DNA of 32,444 nt from Deltaproteobacteria bacterium (GTDB lineage: Bacteria; Desulfobacterota; Desulfobacteria; Desulfobacterales; Desulfatirhabdiaceae), in NCBI GenBank assembly GCA_021778975.1, contig JAJYBO010000002.1:1-32444 (forward strand), given 5' to 3'. Below are positions 8,782-16,883 of this stretch, piece by piece. Below the pieces are notes generated by a model, which saw only the letters and a list, made by a program, of their open reading frames with translations, was not told the DNA's origin and searched no databases. The position numbers and the translations under genes were made by a program. The stretch's first letter is position 1. Each line of letters begins with the position of its first letter.

Positions 8782-9837
8782 ATGCAGAACATTCTTGTTA
8801 CGGGGGGGTGCGGTTTTATAGGGTCCAATTTCATCCGCTATCTGCTGTCCGATTCCGACTATATGGGACGGATTGTCAATGTGGATCGCCTTACCTACGC
8901 GGGCAATCCAGAAAATCTTGAAGATATCGCGGTGCGGTTTCCGGATCGGTATGTATTTGTCAAAGCGGATATCTGTGACAGGGCTGCTATGTCCGATGTG
9001 TTCGAACGGTTTCAGATTGACGCCGTCTGTCATTTTGCCGCGGAATCCCATGTGGATCGCTCCATTGTAGAGCCGGACGCCTTCATTAAAACCAACATCA
9101 ACGGGACGTTCACACTGCTGGAACTGGCCAGAGGGCGCATGGACCAGGTGATGCTGTTTCATCACGTCAGTACAGACGAGGTTTTTGGCTCTTTGGGCGA
9201 CGAAGGCTATTTTCGGGAAACCACTCCGTATGATCCCAGTAGTCCTTATTCCGCGTCCAAAGCGGCGTCTGACCACATCGTCATGGCTTATAGCCGAACC
9301 TATGGTCTGCCGGTGACGCTTTCCAACTGCTCCAACAATTACGGCCCTTATCATTTTCCGGAAAAGCTGATTCCCCTTATGATATTGAATGCGCTGAACG
9401 GAAAACCCTTACCGGTTTACGGCAATGGACAAAATGTGCGGGACTGGCTGTATGTGACCGATCATTGCCAGGCCATCTGGCGGATCATGCAACATGGCAA
9501 ACGCGGGGATACCTACAATGTCGGAGGCCGGTGCGAAATGACCAACATAGATGTGGTGCGGCGTATCTGCGACGAAATGGATCGGATGATTCCCGATTCC
9601 GGAGAAGGTTCTCGAAGAAGGTTGATTACCTTTGTCAAGGACAGGCCCGGCCATGACCTCCGGTACGCCATTGATTGTTCCAAGATCGAGCGGGAACTGG
9701 GGTGGCGTCCCCTGGAATCTTTTGAAACCGGTATTCGTAAAACCATTCAGTGGTACATAGACCATCAAGACTGGGTTCAGCACATCACATCCGGCGAGTA
9801 TCTGCGGTGGATCGAACGTCAATATGTGGAACGATGA
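8782..9837 (+). CDS. rfbB: dTDP-glucose 4,6-dehydratase
   Basis: An extended short-chain dehydrogenase of 351 residues. The N-terminal NAD site is [15 protein letters not shown]. The catalytic Asp-Glu pair lies in [17 protein letters not shown] and the YxxxK motif in YSASKAASD. It converts dTDP-glucose to dTDP-4-keto-6-deoxyglucose for rhamnose and other deoxysugars of surface glycans. The start is well supported by AAGGAGG 4 bases before ATG. The partner genes rfbA, rfbC and rfbD are absent here, so it is an orphan copy or the pathway genes lie elsewhere. Confidence 0.95.
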   Translation: MQNILVTGGCGFIGSNFIRYLLSDSDYMGRIVNVDRLTYAGNPENLEDIAVRFPDRYVFVKADICDRAAMSDVFERFQIDAVCHFAAESHVDRSIVEPDAFIKTNINGTFTLLELARGRMDQVMLFHHVSTDEVFGSLGDEGYFRETTPYDPSSPYSASKAASDHIVMAYSRTYGLPVTLSNCSNNYGPYHFPEKLIPLMILNALNGKPLPVYGNGQNVRDWLYVTDHCQAIWRIMQHGKRGDTYNVGGRCEMTNIDVVRRICDEMDRMIPDSGEGSRRRLITFVKDRPGHDLRYAIDCSKIERELGWRPLESFETGIRKTIQWYIDHQDWVQHITSGEYLRWIERQYVER

Positions 9838-9859
9838 GCCTGCATTTAGGGAGACAAGA

Positions 9860-10366
9860 ATGGAGATGCACAGCACCCGATTTACTGCGCCGTGGGGAAA
9901 ATCTCTCAAGGTGACAACCTGGCTGTCGGCAATCTTTATCATGGGAATTCCGGTACTGGACAGATTGACGCCGTTTCCGAACACCCTGTTTTACAACATC
10001 GTCCTGATCGTATTGCCGCTGATGGGGCTGCTTTTTGCATCCCTTTTCACCATTCGGGGATATGTTCTCACGCCTCACGCCTTGTTGGTTCAACGACTCG
10101 GCTGGAATTCGACCATCCCCCTTTCCGGACTGAAAGCGGTTGAAATTGATCCCACCGCTATGTCCAACTCGATTCGGACGCTTGGCAATGGTGGGTTGTT
10201 CTGTTTCGCAGGGTCGTTCTATAATGGCAAAATTGGTGACTACCGTCCGTTCGCCACAGATCCAGACCGTTCGGTCGTGTTGAAATTTTCAGATCGCACC
10301 GTGGTTGTCACTCCGGGCGATCCTCAGACGTTTGTGGCGAAAATCCGCCAAAACATCAGGGGATGA
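9860..10366 (+). CDS. Membrane-anchored bacterial PH-domain protein
   Basis: A 168-residue protein with two hydrophobic segments near the N-terminus (about 19-37 and 44-66: TTWLSAIFIMGIPVL and LFYNIVLIVLPLMGLLFASLF). A C-terminal domain with the pattern of bacterial PH-like proteins follows (YVLTPHALLVQRLGW, IPLSGLKAVEID, VVVTPGDPQTFVAKIRQ). The function of these domains is poorly known. The start at MEMHSTRF has GGGAGA upstream; a longer frame would begin inside rfbB. It follows rfbB by 22 bases and is probably co-transcribed. Confidence 0.75.
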   Translation: MEMHSTRFTAPWGKSLKVTTWLSAIFIMGIPVLDRLTPFPNTLFYNIVLIVLPLMGLLFASLFTIRGYVLTPHALLVQRLGWNSTIPLSGLKAVEIDPTAMSNSIRTLGNGGLFCFAGSFYNGKIGDYRPFATDPDRSVVLKFSDRTVVVTPGDPQTFVAKIRQNIRG

Positions 10367-10373
10367 AAATCCA

Positions 10374-10425
10374 TTGACATCTTATGCTGTTTTTGGTTAG
10401 CTTTAATAGTGTGTTTGGATAACGA
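10374..10425 (+). promoter_or_regulatory. Promoter region of birA with BirA-operator-like palindrome
   Basis: A perfect -35 TTGACA (10374-10379) precedes an imperfect inverted repeat TGGTTAGCT-N14-GGATAACGA (10394-10425). The known BirA operator is TTGTTAACC-N14/15-GGTTAACAA. The half-sites here match at 6 of 9 and 7 of 9 positions with the correct 14-base spacer. The site covers the expected -10 region, so bound BirA would block transcription. The -10 itself is poor (TTAGCT at the 17-base spacing). Confidence 0.55.
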
Positions 10426-10434
10426 ATTTTTCCG

Positions 10435-11364
10435 ATGAAATCTCAAATTCTAAAAATATTTCAATCCGCCAAAGATGTGGTTTCCGGAGAGGCGCTCAGC
10501 GCCGCTCTGGGAATTTCTCGCGTGTCGGTCTGGAAACATATCCAGAAGCTTCAAGAGTGCGGATATGATATTGACGCCGGTGCGAAAGGATACCGATTGC
10601 GGAGTTCTCCGGATATTCCGTATTCCTGGGAGTTTCCAGATAGGGAAAGGGGGGTTCATTATTTTTCCGAAGTCGCTTCCACGATGGATATCGCCCGTGA
10701 CATGGCCCGCAAGGGTGCGCCCCATATGACCGTGGTGACGGCGGGCAGGCAGACCAGCGGCAGAGGCAGACTGCGTCGCGTGTGGCATTCCGATGATGGC
10801 GGTTTGTATGCGACCGTGATTTTGCGCCCGGATATTCCGCTTCAGTGGTGCTTTCGCGTCAATTTTGCGGCATCACTGACGCTGTGCCGGACGATTCGGC
10901 GGGAAACCGGCGTTGCGGCGGTGGTCAAATGGCCGAACGACATTCTGGTCAACGGCGAAAAACTGTCCGGGATGCTGTCCGAAATGGAGGCTGAGGCAGG
11001 GATGGTGTCTTTTATCACTGTCGGTTTCGGCATCAATGTCAACAATGACCCGACTCCGGTCGAACCCGCCGCCTGTTCGCTGCAACGATTGACCGGGGCA
11101 ATGGTATCGCGCAAGGCGCTTTTAGCCGCCTATATAGATGAACTTGAAAGCTACCTGCGTTACACCGATTTTGAAACCACCATCAATGACTGGAAAACAC
11201 TGAATTGCACCATCGGCAAACAGGTTCGGGTGGTGGCGATGCAGGAAATATCGGCGGGGCTTGCCGTGGATGTGGATCCGGGAGGGGCGCTGATATTGAA
11301 GCTGGCGGATGGTTCCCTGAAAAAAATTCTGTACGGAGATTGCATGAACGATGAAAACGCATAG
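10435..11364 (+). CDS. birA: Bifunctional biotin ligase / biotin operon repressor
   Basis: A 309-residue protein. Residues 1-60 form a winged helix-turn-helix (VSGEALSAALGISRVSVWKHIQKL), and the ligase domain follows. The biotinyl-AMP loop reads GRGRLRRVW (109-117), where most BirA proteins have Gly at the sixth position (E. coli GRGRRGRKW); here it is Arg114. KWPNDI (165-170) is intact. The enzyme makes biotinyl-5'-AMP, loads biotin onto carrier proteins, and with biotin bound represses its targets. It leads a four-gene operon with bioY, bioM and bioN, so biotin sensing and uptake are linked. No clear Shine-Dalgarno precedes the ATG. Confidence 0.94.
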   Translation: MKSQILKIFQSAKDVVSGEALSAALGISRVSVWKHIQKLQECGYDIDAGAKGYRLRSSPDIPYSWEFPDRERGVHYFSEVASTMDIARDMARKGAPHMTVVTAGRQTSGRGRLRRVWHSDDGGLYATVILRPDIPLQWCFRVNFAASLTLCRTIRRETGVAAVVKWPNDILVNGEKLSGMLSEMEAEAGMVSFITVGFGINVNNDPTPVEPAACSLQRLTGAMVSRKALLAAYIDELESYLRYTDFETTINDWKTLNCTIGKQVRVVAMQEISAGLAVDVDPGGALILKLADGSLKKILYGDCMNDENA

Positions 11365-11373
11365 GACGGTACG

Positions 11374-11904
11374 ATGAAATCGGACAGTTCAATTCGAATG
11401 ATGGCGTATGCGGCGATGTTTGCGGCGCTGATTGCGGCCGGCGCCTTTCTGGCGATTCCTATCGGCGTTGTTCCCATCGTTTTGCAAAATCTGTTTGTGT
11501 TTCTGGCGGGGCTGTTGCTGGGAAAGCGATGGGGATTGTGGAGCGTGGCCATTTATCTGCTGACCGGTGCGGTGGGGTTGCCCGTTTTTGCCGGAGGTGC
11601 AGGGGGCATCGCCAGATTTGCCGGCCCCACGGGCGGCTACCTCATCGGATATCTGCCGGCGGTCTGGCTCATTGGCTGGATATCCGAAAGCACCCGCAAG
11701 ACACCTTTTTTTCAAGTGGCCGCCATGGTTGCCGGCTCTGTGGTCGTCTATGCCTGCGGGGTTTCCTGGCTCAAGGTGGTCACGCACATGAACTGGCCGA
11801 AGGCGATGGCGGCCGGATGTTATCCGTTTCTTCCCGGGGATGCGCTTAAAATTGCGGCGGCCATTCCGATAACGAAGGCGTTGAGAGGGATTGTCCGGAA
11901 GTGA
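11374..11904 (+). CDS. bioY: Biotin transporter S-component BioY
   Basis: A 176-residue, very hydrophobic protein with about six membrane helices. The BioY signatures are VPIVLQNLFVFLAGLLLG near residues 31-48 and GLPVFAGGAGGIARFAGPTGGYLIGY near 62-90. It binds biotin in the membrane and works with an energising module. AGGACGG lies upstream of the ATG. The stop overlaps the GTG of the ATPase gene (GTGA), indicating translational coupling. The neighbours birA, bioM and bioN confirm biotin as substrate. Confidence 0.94.
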   Translation: MKSDSSIRMMAYAAMFAALIAAGAFLAIPIGVVPIVLQNLFVFLAGLLLGKRWGLWSVAIYLLTGAVGLPVFAGGAGGIARFAGPTGGYLIGYLPAVWLIGWISESTRKTPFFQVAAMVAGSVVVYACGVSWLKVVTHMNWPKAMAAGCYPFLPGDALKIAAAIPITKALRGIVRK

Positions 11905-12626
11905 TCGAGATTCGCGGCCTCAATCATCGTTTCGCTGACGGAACACAGGGTCTTCAGGATATTTCGCTGACCATTCGTGCGGGAGAATTTGTTGTGATCG
12001 CCGGCTGTAACGGCTCTGGAAAAACCACGCTGTTCAGGCATCTGAATGGCCTGTTGAAACCGGATTCCGGCGATATCCGGATAGGTGGCGTGTCGGTTGC
12101 TGCCGATATCTTGAGAGCCAGACAAATGGTCGGTCTGGTCTTTCAGGATGCCGACAGCCAGATTGTCGGTGAAACCGTTTATGCGGATGCGGCGTTCGGC
12201 CCTGAAAATTTGTGTTTGCCGGTGGATGAGATCGCCCGCCGGGTGGCGACCGCCCTGAATCAGGTCGGTCTGGAACATCTGGCGGATCAGCCACCGCATC
12301 GGCTCTCCGGAGGCGAAAAGCGCCGTCTCGCGATTGCGGGAATTCTGGCGATGGAATCGCCGATATTGGTGCTGGACGAGCCATTTTCCAATCTGGATTA
12401 TCCGGGAATCTTACAGGTGCAATCCTGTATTGCGGGCCTTCATGCGCAGGGCCGTACGATCATTCTTTCCACCCATGACATGGACAAGGTGGTCGGGTAT
12501 GCCAGCCGCCTGATACTGATGCGGCAGGGCAGGGTGATTCAGGACGGCCCGCTGGAGGATATACTCCCGAAAGTTGAAGCCGCTGGCGTTAAAATGCCCT
12601 GCAAGTGCGCCATGAATCGGAAGTGA
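11901..12626 (+). CDS. bioM: ECF transporter ATPase for biotin uptake
   Basis: An ABC ATPase of 241 residues. It has Walker A GCNGSGKTT near residue 35, a Q-loop at VFQDADSQIVGETVY (typical of ECF-type EcfA/CbiO proteins), the signature LSGGEKRRLAIAGIL, Walker B ILVLDEPF, and the switch His in STHDMD. Start is GTG, overlapping the bioY stop. A single ATPase gene beside one EcfT-like gene and bioY matches the dedicated BioMNY type rather than the shared ECF module. Confidence 0.92.
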   Translation: MIEIRGLNHRFADGTQGLQDISLTIRAGEFVVIAGCNGSGKTTLFRHLNGLLKPDSGDIRIGGVSVAADILRARQMVGLVFQDADSQIVGETVYADAAFGPENLCLPVDEIARRVATALNQVGLEHLADQPPHRLSGGEKRRLAIAGILAMESPILVLDEPFSNLDYPGILQVQSCIAGLHAQGRTIILSTHDMDKVVGYASRLILMRQGRVIQDGPLEDILPKVEAAGVKMPCKCAMNRK

Positions 12627-12633
12627 CGCTGCG

Positions 12634-13299
12634 ATGTTCTCGGAATATGCTCCGCTCAAACCGTTTGCGAGCCGAATGGACGCTCGTGTCAAGATGCTCT
12701 GCATGATGCTGTTCAGCGTTGCGGTCATTGCGGGAAACCTTCCCATACTTGTGATTTTGTCCGGAGTCTGTCTGTTATTGTGGGGGCTGATCCGGATTCA
12801 GATCCGGCATGTGATTCGGAGTTTGATCTGTCTGGGGATGATGCTGGGTGTGATTTTCGCGACCCGATCGTTGACGCTCTCTGTATCGTGGCCTCTGGCG
12901 CTGTCGTGGGACGCCGCCGGAGCGGTGGACGGCCTGATCGCCTGCTGGCGTCTGGTGCTGTTGATGTTTTTCGGATTGTTGTGGATGGTCGTTACGAGTC
13001 ATTCGGATATTCGGGCCGCCGTGGCATGGTTGTGCAAGCCGCTTCCGGGGGTACCCGAAAAACGGGTGGCCACCATGATGAGTCTCACCCTGAGATTTTT
13101 GCCGCTTCTCATGGATCAGGCGGCAACGACGTCCGAAGCTCAGCAGGCCCGCTGCATTCAGAACCGCAAAAATCCGGTGTATCGTTTCACCAAATTTTCC
13201 CTGCCCTTGCTGCGCCGCACAATGGAGACAGCGGACCATCTGGCGGACGCCATGGAGTCCCGGTGCTATTCAGAAAATTACCGCATGAAAAACAACTGA
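12634..13299 (+). CDS. bioN: ECF transporter membrane T-component for biotin uptake
   Basis: A 221-residue membrane protein of the EcfT/CbiQ family, with several hydrophobic helices in the first two thirds. Two Arg-containing coupling motifs lie in the cytoplasmic C-terminal part (EAQQARCIQ and AMESRCYS), equivalent to the A-R-G motifs that contact the ATPase. It joins BioY to BioM. It starts 7 bases after bioM and ends the operon. No intrinsic terminator is visible after the stop. Confidence 0.9.
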   Translation: MFSEYAPLKPFASRMDARVKMLCMMLFSVAVIAGNLPILVILSGVCLLLWGLIRIQIRHVIRSLICLGMMLGVIFATRSLTLSVSWPLALSWDAAGAVDGLIACWRLVLLMFFGLLWMVVTSHSDIRAAVAWLCKPLPGVPEKRVATMMSLTLRFLPLLMDQAATTSEAQQARCIQNRKNPVYRFTKFSLPLLRRTMETADHLADAMESRCYSENYRMKNN

Positions 13300-13480
13300 T
13301 ACGCCTGACAGCTCGTAAATCAACTTAAAAAATAATCGGTGGTGTCTGAAATTGACTTACTTTTGGCGTTATAAGGGCATCAATCCTCAAGATCAAGGGC
13401 TTGAATTGTTTAATATAAAGCTAATCTCACCCACCACCCATAATTTTATTGACAAAGACTTTCATATCGGATTAGGAAAC
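13300..13480. other. Non-coding gap between bioN and repeat R2
   Basis: About 180 bases with higher AT content than the flanks. I see no gene, tRNA or terminator. A TTG-initiated frame of 70 codons crosses it and enters the R2 repeat; it has no Shine-Dalgarno and no recognisable protein features, so I do not call it. Confidence 0.5.
13449..13477 (+). promoter_or_regulatory. Candidate promoter ahead of R2 and the Dabb gene
   Basis: A perfect TTGACA (13449-13454) is followed after 17 bases by TTAGGA (13472-13477). The layout resembles the TTGACA-N17-TTAGCT arrangement in front of birA. If used, the transcript would run through repeat R2 into the Dabb-ADH-MaoC-tag genes, with the repeat forming a structured 5' leader. 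Confidence 0.35.
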
Positions 13481-13486
13481 AACTAT

Positions 13487-13637
13487 GATGCCCTCGTAAA
13501 AAGTCGAATTTCGGACGGCTTTGTAAAAAGTTCGCAGGCAAGGCGCGCAAATCCTGAGGAGTGAGGCGTACTTATGGTACGCCGCAACGACGAAGGATGC
13601 AGCGCAACGCAGCATCCGGACTTTTTACGAAGCCGTC
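13487..13637 (+). repeat. MITE-like element copy R2 (151 bp, full length)
   Basis: Ends are GATG and CGTC, with inverted inner motifs CTCGTAAAAAGTC and GACTTTTTACGAAG. Inside are hairpins GGCGTAC-TTATG-GTACGCC and GGATGC...GCATCC, plus a subterminal palindrome AAGTCGAATTTCGGACGGCTT. It is flanked by exact 6-bp direct repeats AACTAT (13481-13486 and 13638-13643). It is about 90% identical by eye to R3 at 18631, in opposite orientation. It carries no transposase. Confidence 0.9.
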
Positions 13638-13660
13638 AACTATATCAGGGAGGTGTTTTT

Positions 13661-13960
13661 ATGCTGTCACATATCGTTTTGTTCTGGTTGAAAAAGGATA
13701 TTTCCGATGACCGGCGCTCCGCATTCCGGGAAGGGCTGGAATCGCTCAAGGCCATAGACTGCACGCGAGGCGTTTATATCGGCGCGCCTGCTAAGACCGG
13801 CGATCGTCCGGTAATTGATAAATCCTATGATGTTGCCATTACCGTGCTGTTCGATACTGTCAAAGATCATGACATCTATCAGACGCATCCGTTGCATTTG
13901 GCGTTTCTGAAGCAGTTCGGCGGATTCTTTGATCGGGTTCAGATATATGATTACGAATAA
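13661..13960 (+). CDS. Dabb (stress-responsive A/B barrel) domain protein
   Basis: A 99-residue single-domain protein beginning MLSHIVLFWLKKD, typical of ferredoxin-like dimeric A/B barrel (Dabb) proteins, with YDVAITVLFDTVKDHDIYQTHPLHLAF as the second strand-helix unit. Most members have no firm function; some plant and actinobacterial relatives are stress proteins or cyclases. The start is set by GGGAGG just upstream. A longer in-frame start at 13574 would translate repeat R2 and should be discarded. It leads a set of plus-strand genes with the alcohol dehydrogenase 12 bases downstream. Confidence 0.85.
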   Translation: MLSHIVLFWLKKDISDDRRSAFREGLESLKAIDCTRGVYIGAPAKTGDRPVIDKSYDVAITVLFDTVKDHDIYQTHPLHLAFLKQFGGFFDRVQIYDYE

Positions 13961-13972
13961 CCTGAGGCGGTG

Positions 13973-14926
13973 ATGCGAGCGGTAGTATTTGAAAACGGTT
14001 TCCATGTGACATCGGATTTTCCGGAGCCGGAAGCGCCTCCGGGATGGGCGCGGATTCGCGTGAAAACAACCGGCATTTGTAAGACCGATCTGGAACTGCT
14101 TCGGGGCTATATGGGGTTCTCCGGAGTGCTGGGGCATGAATTCATCGGAACGGTCGAGAGTTGTGAAAATCGCGACTGGGCGGGCAGGCGGGTTTCCGCG
14201 GATATCAATGCGGCGTGTGGCCGTTGTGACTGGTGTCGTAAAGGCCTGGGCAGGCACTGCCCTCATCGGACAACCTTGGGGATTGACCGACTGCATGGCT
14301 GTATGGCGGACTTCTGCGTCGTTCCCGTTCCCAATTTGATCGAAATTCCCGACAGCATTTCCGATGACAGAGCCGTTTTTATCGAACCGCTTTCCGCCGC
14401 CTGTGAAATTATTGACCAGCTTTCCCTGAACGGCGATGAACGGGTGGTGGTGCTGGGAGACGGCCGATTGGGAATCCTCTGCGCCTGGGTGCTTTCCACA
14501 GTGGTGTCAAATGTTGTTATTTCTGGCCATCATGCAAAGAAACTGCAAATGGCCGCATGGAATGGCGTGCGTACCATTCTGGGGCCTGATATACCGTCTG
14601 GCGCGGATGTGGTGGTGGAAGCCACGGGTTCCGCCACCGGTTTTGTGCAGGCCATGTCCTTGTGCCGTCCCCGAGGCGTACTGGTACTCAAATCCACAAT
14701 TGCCGCTTCAGAGAAAATACATCTGGCGCCTTTAGTGATTCATGAAATAACAGTCGTGGGATCTCGCTGCGGTCTTTTGTCGCGGGGGCTGACCATCATG
14801 GAGCGTTATCCCGATATGCCCATAGAGAAGCTCATTACCGACCGGTTTCCTGTCGAACAGGCTGTCACCGCTTTTGAGAGAGCGTCTGGCGGAAGTGCGG
14901 TCAAGGTGCTGATTGATATCGGATGA
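13973..14926 (+). CDS. Zinc-dependent medium-chain alcohol dehydrogenase family protein
   Basis: A 317-residue MDR protein, slightly shorter than the usual 340. It has the catalytic zinc ligands (GICKTD and GHEFIG), the four-Cys structural zinc lobe CGRCDWCRKGLGRHC, and a Rossmann motif VVLGDGRLGIL for NAD(P). Substrate cannot be read from sequence. Start is ATG 13973 with GAGGCGG upstream; GTG one codon earlier is possible. It lies between the Dabb gene and a MaoC hydratase, suggesting a shared oxidation or acyl-CoA step (inference). Confidence 0.85.
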   Translation: MRAVVFENGFHVTSDFPEPEAPPGWARIRVKTTGICKTDLELLRGYMGFSGVLGHEFIGTVESCENRDWAGRRVSADINAACGRCDWCRKGLGRHCPHRTTLGIDRLHGCMADFCVVPVPNLIEIPDSISDDRAVFIEPLSAACEIIDQLSLNGDERVVVLGDGRLGILCAWVLSTVVSNVVISGHHAKKLQMAAWNGVRTILGPDIPSGADVVVEATGSATGFVQAMSLCRPRGVLVLKSTIAASEKIHLAPLVIHEITVVGSRCGLLSRGLTIMERYPDMPIEKLITDRFPVEQAVTAFERASGGSAVKVLIDIG

Positions 14927-15003
14927 CGGCATGAACGGATTGCTGTCGGTGCGGGTAGAGGAGCAAAAACGCTGAGATGCAAAGAAAAAATGAGAGAACA
15001 ACA

Positions 15004-15477
15004 ATGTCTTACATACGCCGGCAAACGATTGCCGGTTTGACGCCGGGAACTGTTTTCACTGTCACGCGATCTTTTTCGGATGCGGATGTCCAGGTATTCG
15101 CCGACATGACGCTGGATTACAATCCCGTCCATTTTGACGACCGTTTTATCGCCGCCAAAGGTTTCAAAAACCGGATCTGTCATGGCCTGCTGGTAGGGGG
15201 CATGGTGACACAGGTCGGTGGGCAGATCGGCTGGCTTGCATCCGGAATGAGCTTTCGCTTCAAAAAACCTGTCTATATCGGTGACACGGTAACCTGCACC
15301 GTAACGATAACCGATATTGACGAAAAGGGCAGGGCGAAGGCCGACGCCGTTATCGTGAATCAGCTTGGCGAAGTGGTGTTGACAGCGCATTTGACGGGTA
15401 TTGTTCCCAACAAAGCCGAAGCCTGCATCCTCGAACAGATGATGGAAGCCGAAGCTGATAGTCCGAAGTTTTCCTGA
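15004..15477 (+). CDS. MaoC-family (R)-specific enoyl-CoA hydratase
   Basis: A 157-residue single hot-dog domain protein. The hydratase motif has D38 and H43 in ADMTLDYNPVHFDD, matching the Asp/His pair of PhaJ-type (R)-hydratases. ICHGLLVGGM, the second family signature, follows. It would hydrate trans-2-enoyl-CoA to (R)-3-hydroxyacyl-CoA. The start at 15004 has GAGAGA upstream; an ATG nine codons earlier gives a charged tail unlike the family. Confidence 0.88.
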   Translation: MSYIRRQTIAGLTPGTVFTVTRSFSDADVQVFADMTLDYNPVHFDDRFIAAKGFKNRICHGLLVGGMVTQVGGQIGWLASGMSFRFKKPVYIGDTVTCTVTITDIDEKGRAKADAVIVNQLGEVVLTAHLTGIVPNKAEACILEQMMEAEADSPKFS

Positions 15478-15493
15478 TACAAAAGGGGGGCCT

Positions 15494-16081
15494 GTGGGTG
15501 TGTTGCCGAGGTGCGCCTGGGCCGGTTCCGATCCGCTCTATGTGGCGTATCACGATACGGAATGGGGCGTTCCCGTTCACGACGACAGGCGGCTTTTCGA
15601 GTTTCTGGTTTTGGAAGGCGCCCAGGCCGGGTTGAGCTGGCTGACGGTGCTGCGAAAACGAGAGCGGTATCGAGCGGTGTTTGACCAGTTCGATCCGGAA
15701 AAGGTGGCCGCATATGACGCCCCAAAAATCGAATCTCTCGTTCAGGATTCCGGCATCATTCGAAACCGCCTCAAAATCGCCAGCGCCGTTCGGAATGCCC
15801 GCGCCTTTCTTGATATTCAGGCGCAGTTCGGAAGTTTTGACACCTATATTTGGCGGTTTGTGAACGGCGCCCCGCTTATTTACGCCTGGAAAACCGTTCA
15901 GGAAATTCCCGCTTCGAACACGATTTCTGCAGCCATGAGCCACGATCTTTTACAGCGAGGGTTCAAATTTGTGGGGCCGGTGATTTGCTACGCTTATATG
16001 CAGGCTGTCGGCATGGTCAACGATCATACGACGGGCTGCTTTCGGTATGTTGAATTGCAGCGGATCCGCTCAACTGTATGA
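15494..16081 (+). CDS. tag: DNA-3-methyladenine glycosylase I
   Basis: A 195-residue Tag protein. The N-terminal RCAWAGSDPLYVAYHDTEWGVP matches the E. coli Tag start (RCGWVSQDPLYIAYHDNEWG). The zinc-snap ligands are present: the N-terminal Cys and first His, and the C-terminal His and Cys in NDHTTGCFRY. LEGAQAGLSW follows the usual pattern. It removes 3-methyladenine from DNA. Start is GTG, with a run GGGGGG six bases upstream. It faces the uracil-DNA glycosylase gene end-to-end with a 21-base gap and no clear terminator. Confidence 0.95.
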   Translation: MGVLPRCAWAGSDPLYVAYHDTEWGVPVHDDRRLFEFLVLEGAQAGLSWLTVLRKRERYRAVFDQFDPEKVAAYDAPKIESLVQDSGIIRNRLKIASAVRNARAFLDIQAQFGSFDTYIWRFVNGAPLIYAWKTVQEIPASNTISAAMSHDLLQRGFKFVGPVICYAYMQAVGMVNDHTTGCFRYVELQRIRSTV

Positions 16082-16102
16082 AAAAACGGGTAGTTGAGAA
16101 GT

Positions 16103-16882
16103 TCATTTCGATAGCGGTGGCCATTCTAATCCCATTGCATTCATCAGCAGCTTGATGTCTTCCCAGACTTCGCGTTTTTTTTCGGGATTTCGCAACAGAT
16201 ATGACGGATGAAATGTGGGCATGAGCTGTATGCCGTCATGGTCGTGAAACTGGCCTCTCAGTTTGGAAATAGGGGTGGTGGTGTGCAGCAGCGTCTGCGC
16301 CGCGAATGTCCCCAATGCACAGATAAACTCTGGCTGGATCACAGCGATCTGGCGGTTGAGAAACGGGGCGCAGGCCGAAATCTCGTCCGGTTCGGGATTT
16401 CGATTTCCGGGGGGTCTGCATTTGATGACATTTCCGATATACACCTGATCCCGTGTCAACCCCATCGCCTGTATGATCCTGGTCAGCAACTGACCAGCCC
16501 GGCCAACAAAAGGTTTCCCCTGCTGGTCTTCATCAAATCCTGGAGCTTCTCCGATGAACATCAGTTGCGCAGACGGCGCGCCGTCTCCCAAAACGATGTT
16601 GGTGCGGGTTTTGGCCAGTTTGCAGCGCTGGCAGTTCGCGATGTCGCGCTGTATGGCGTCTATGGAATCCTGGGGGTATAAGCTCATTGCGGGCGTATCA
16701 TCCGGGCTGTTTAAAAGGGGGGGGCGCGACAGCGGCAATGTTTCCGGCGTTTCATCCGTGTCGGCGCTATTGGTCGCGCATGGGGGGCGTTTTTCAAACC
16801 CCCGGCAACCGCTGGTCTTCATCCATATGAGGGTATTGTGGATCTCATCAATGAGCGACAAAATGCGATGCGTATCCGTCAT
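16103..16882 (-). CDS. Uracil-DNA glycosylase, family 4 (Fe-S)
   Basis: A 259-residue protein. The catalytic domain (about 75-259) has the 4Fe-4S cysteines C84 and C87 ([10 protein letters not shown]), then those in [10 protein letters not shown] and ISACAPFL, the catalytic motif GEAPG (111-115), and HPSYLLR near the end. It excises uracil from DNA. The first 70 residues are a low-complexity extension rich in Pro, Ser and Thr, with no recognised domain. GGAGG sits before the ATG, which lies one base after the coaBC stop (TGATATG), so the two are coupled. Confidence 0.92.
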   Translation of the reverse strand: MTDTHRILSLIDEIHNTLIWMKTSGCRGFEKRPPCATNSADTDETPETLPLSRPPLLNSPDDTPAMSLYPQDSIDAIQRDIANCQRCKLAKTRTNIVLGDGAPSAQLMFIGEAPGFDEDQQGKPFVGRAGQLLTRIIQAMGLTRDQVYIGNVIKCRPPGNRNPEPDEISACAPFLNRQIAVIQPEFICALGTFAAQTLLHTTTPISKLRGQFHDHDGIQLMPTFHPSYLLRNPEKKREVWEDIKLLMNAMGLEWPPLSK

Positions 16883-16883
16883 A

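Noticed and set aside
13352-13564. A 70-codon frame between bioN and the Dabb gene
   Set aside because: It starts with TTG lacking a ribosome site and its second part is repeat R2, so it is not a gene.
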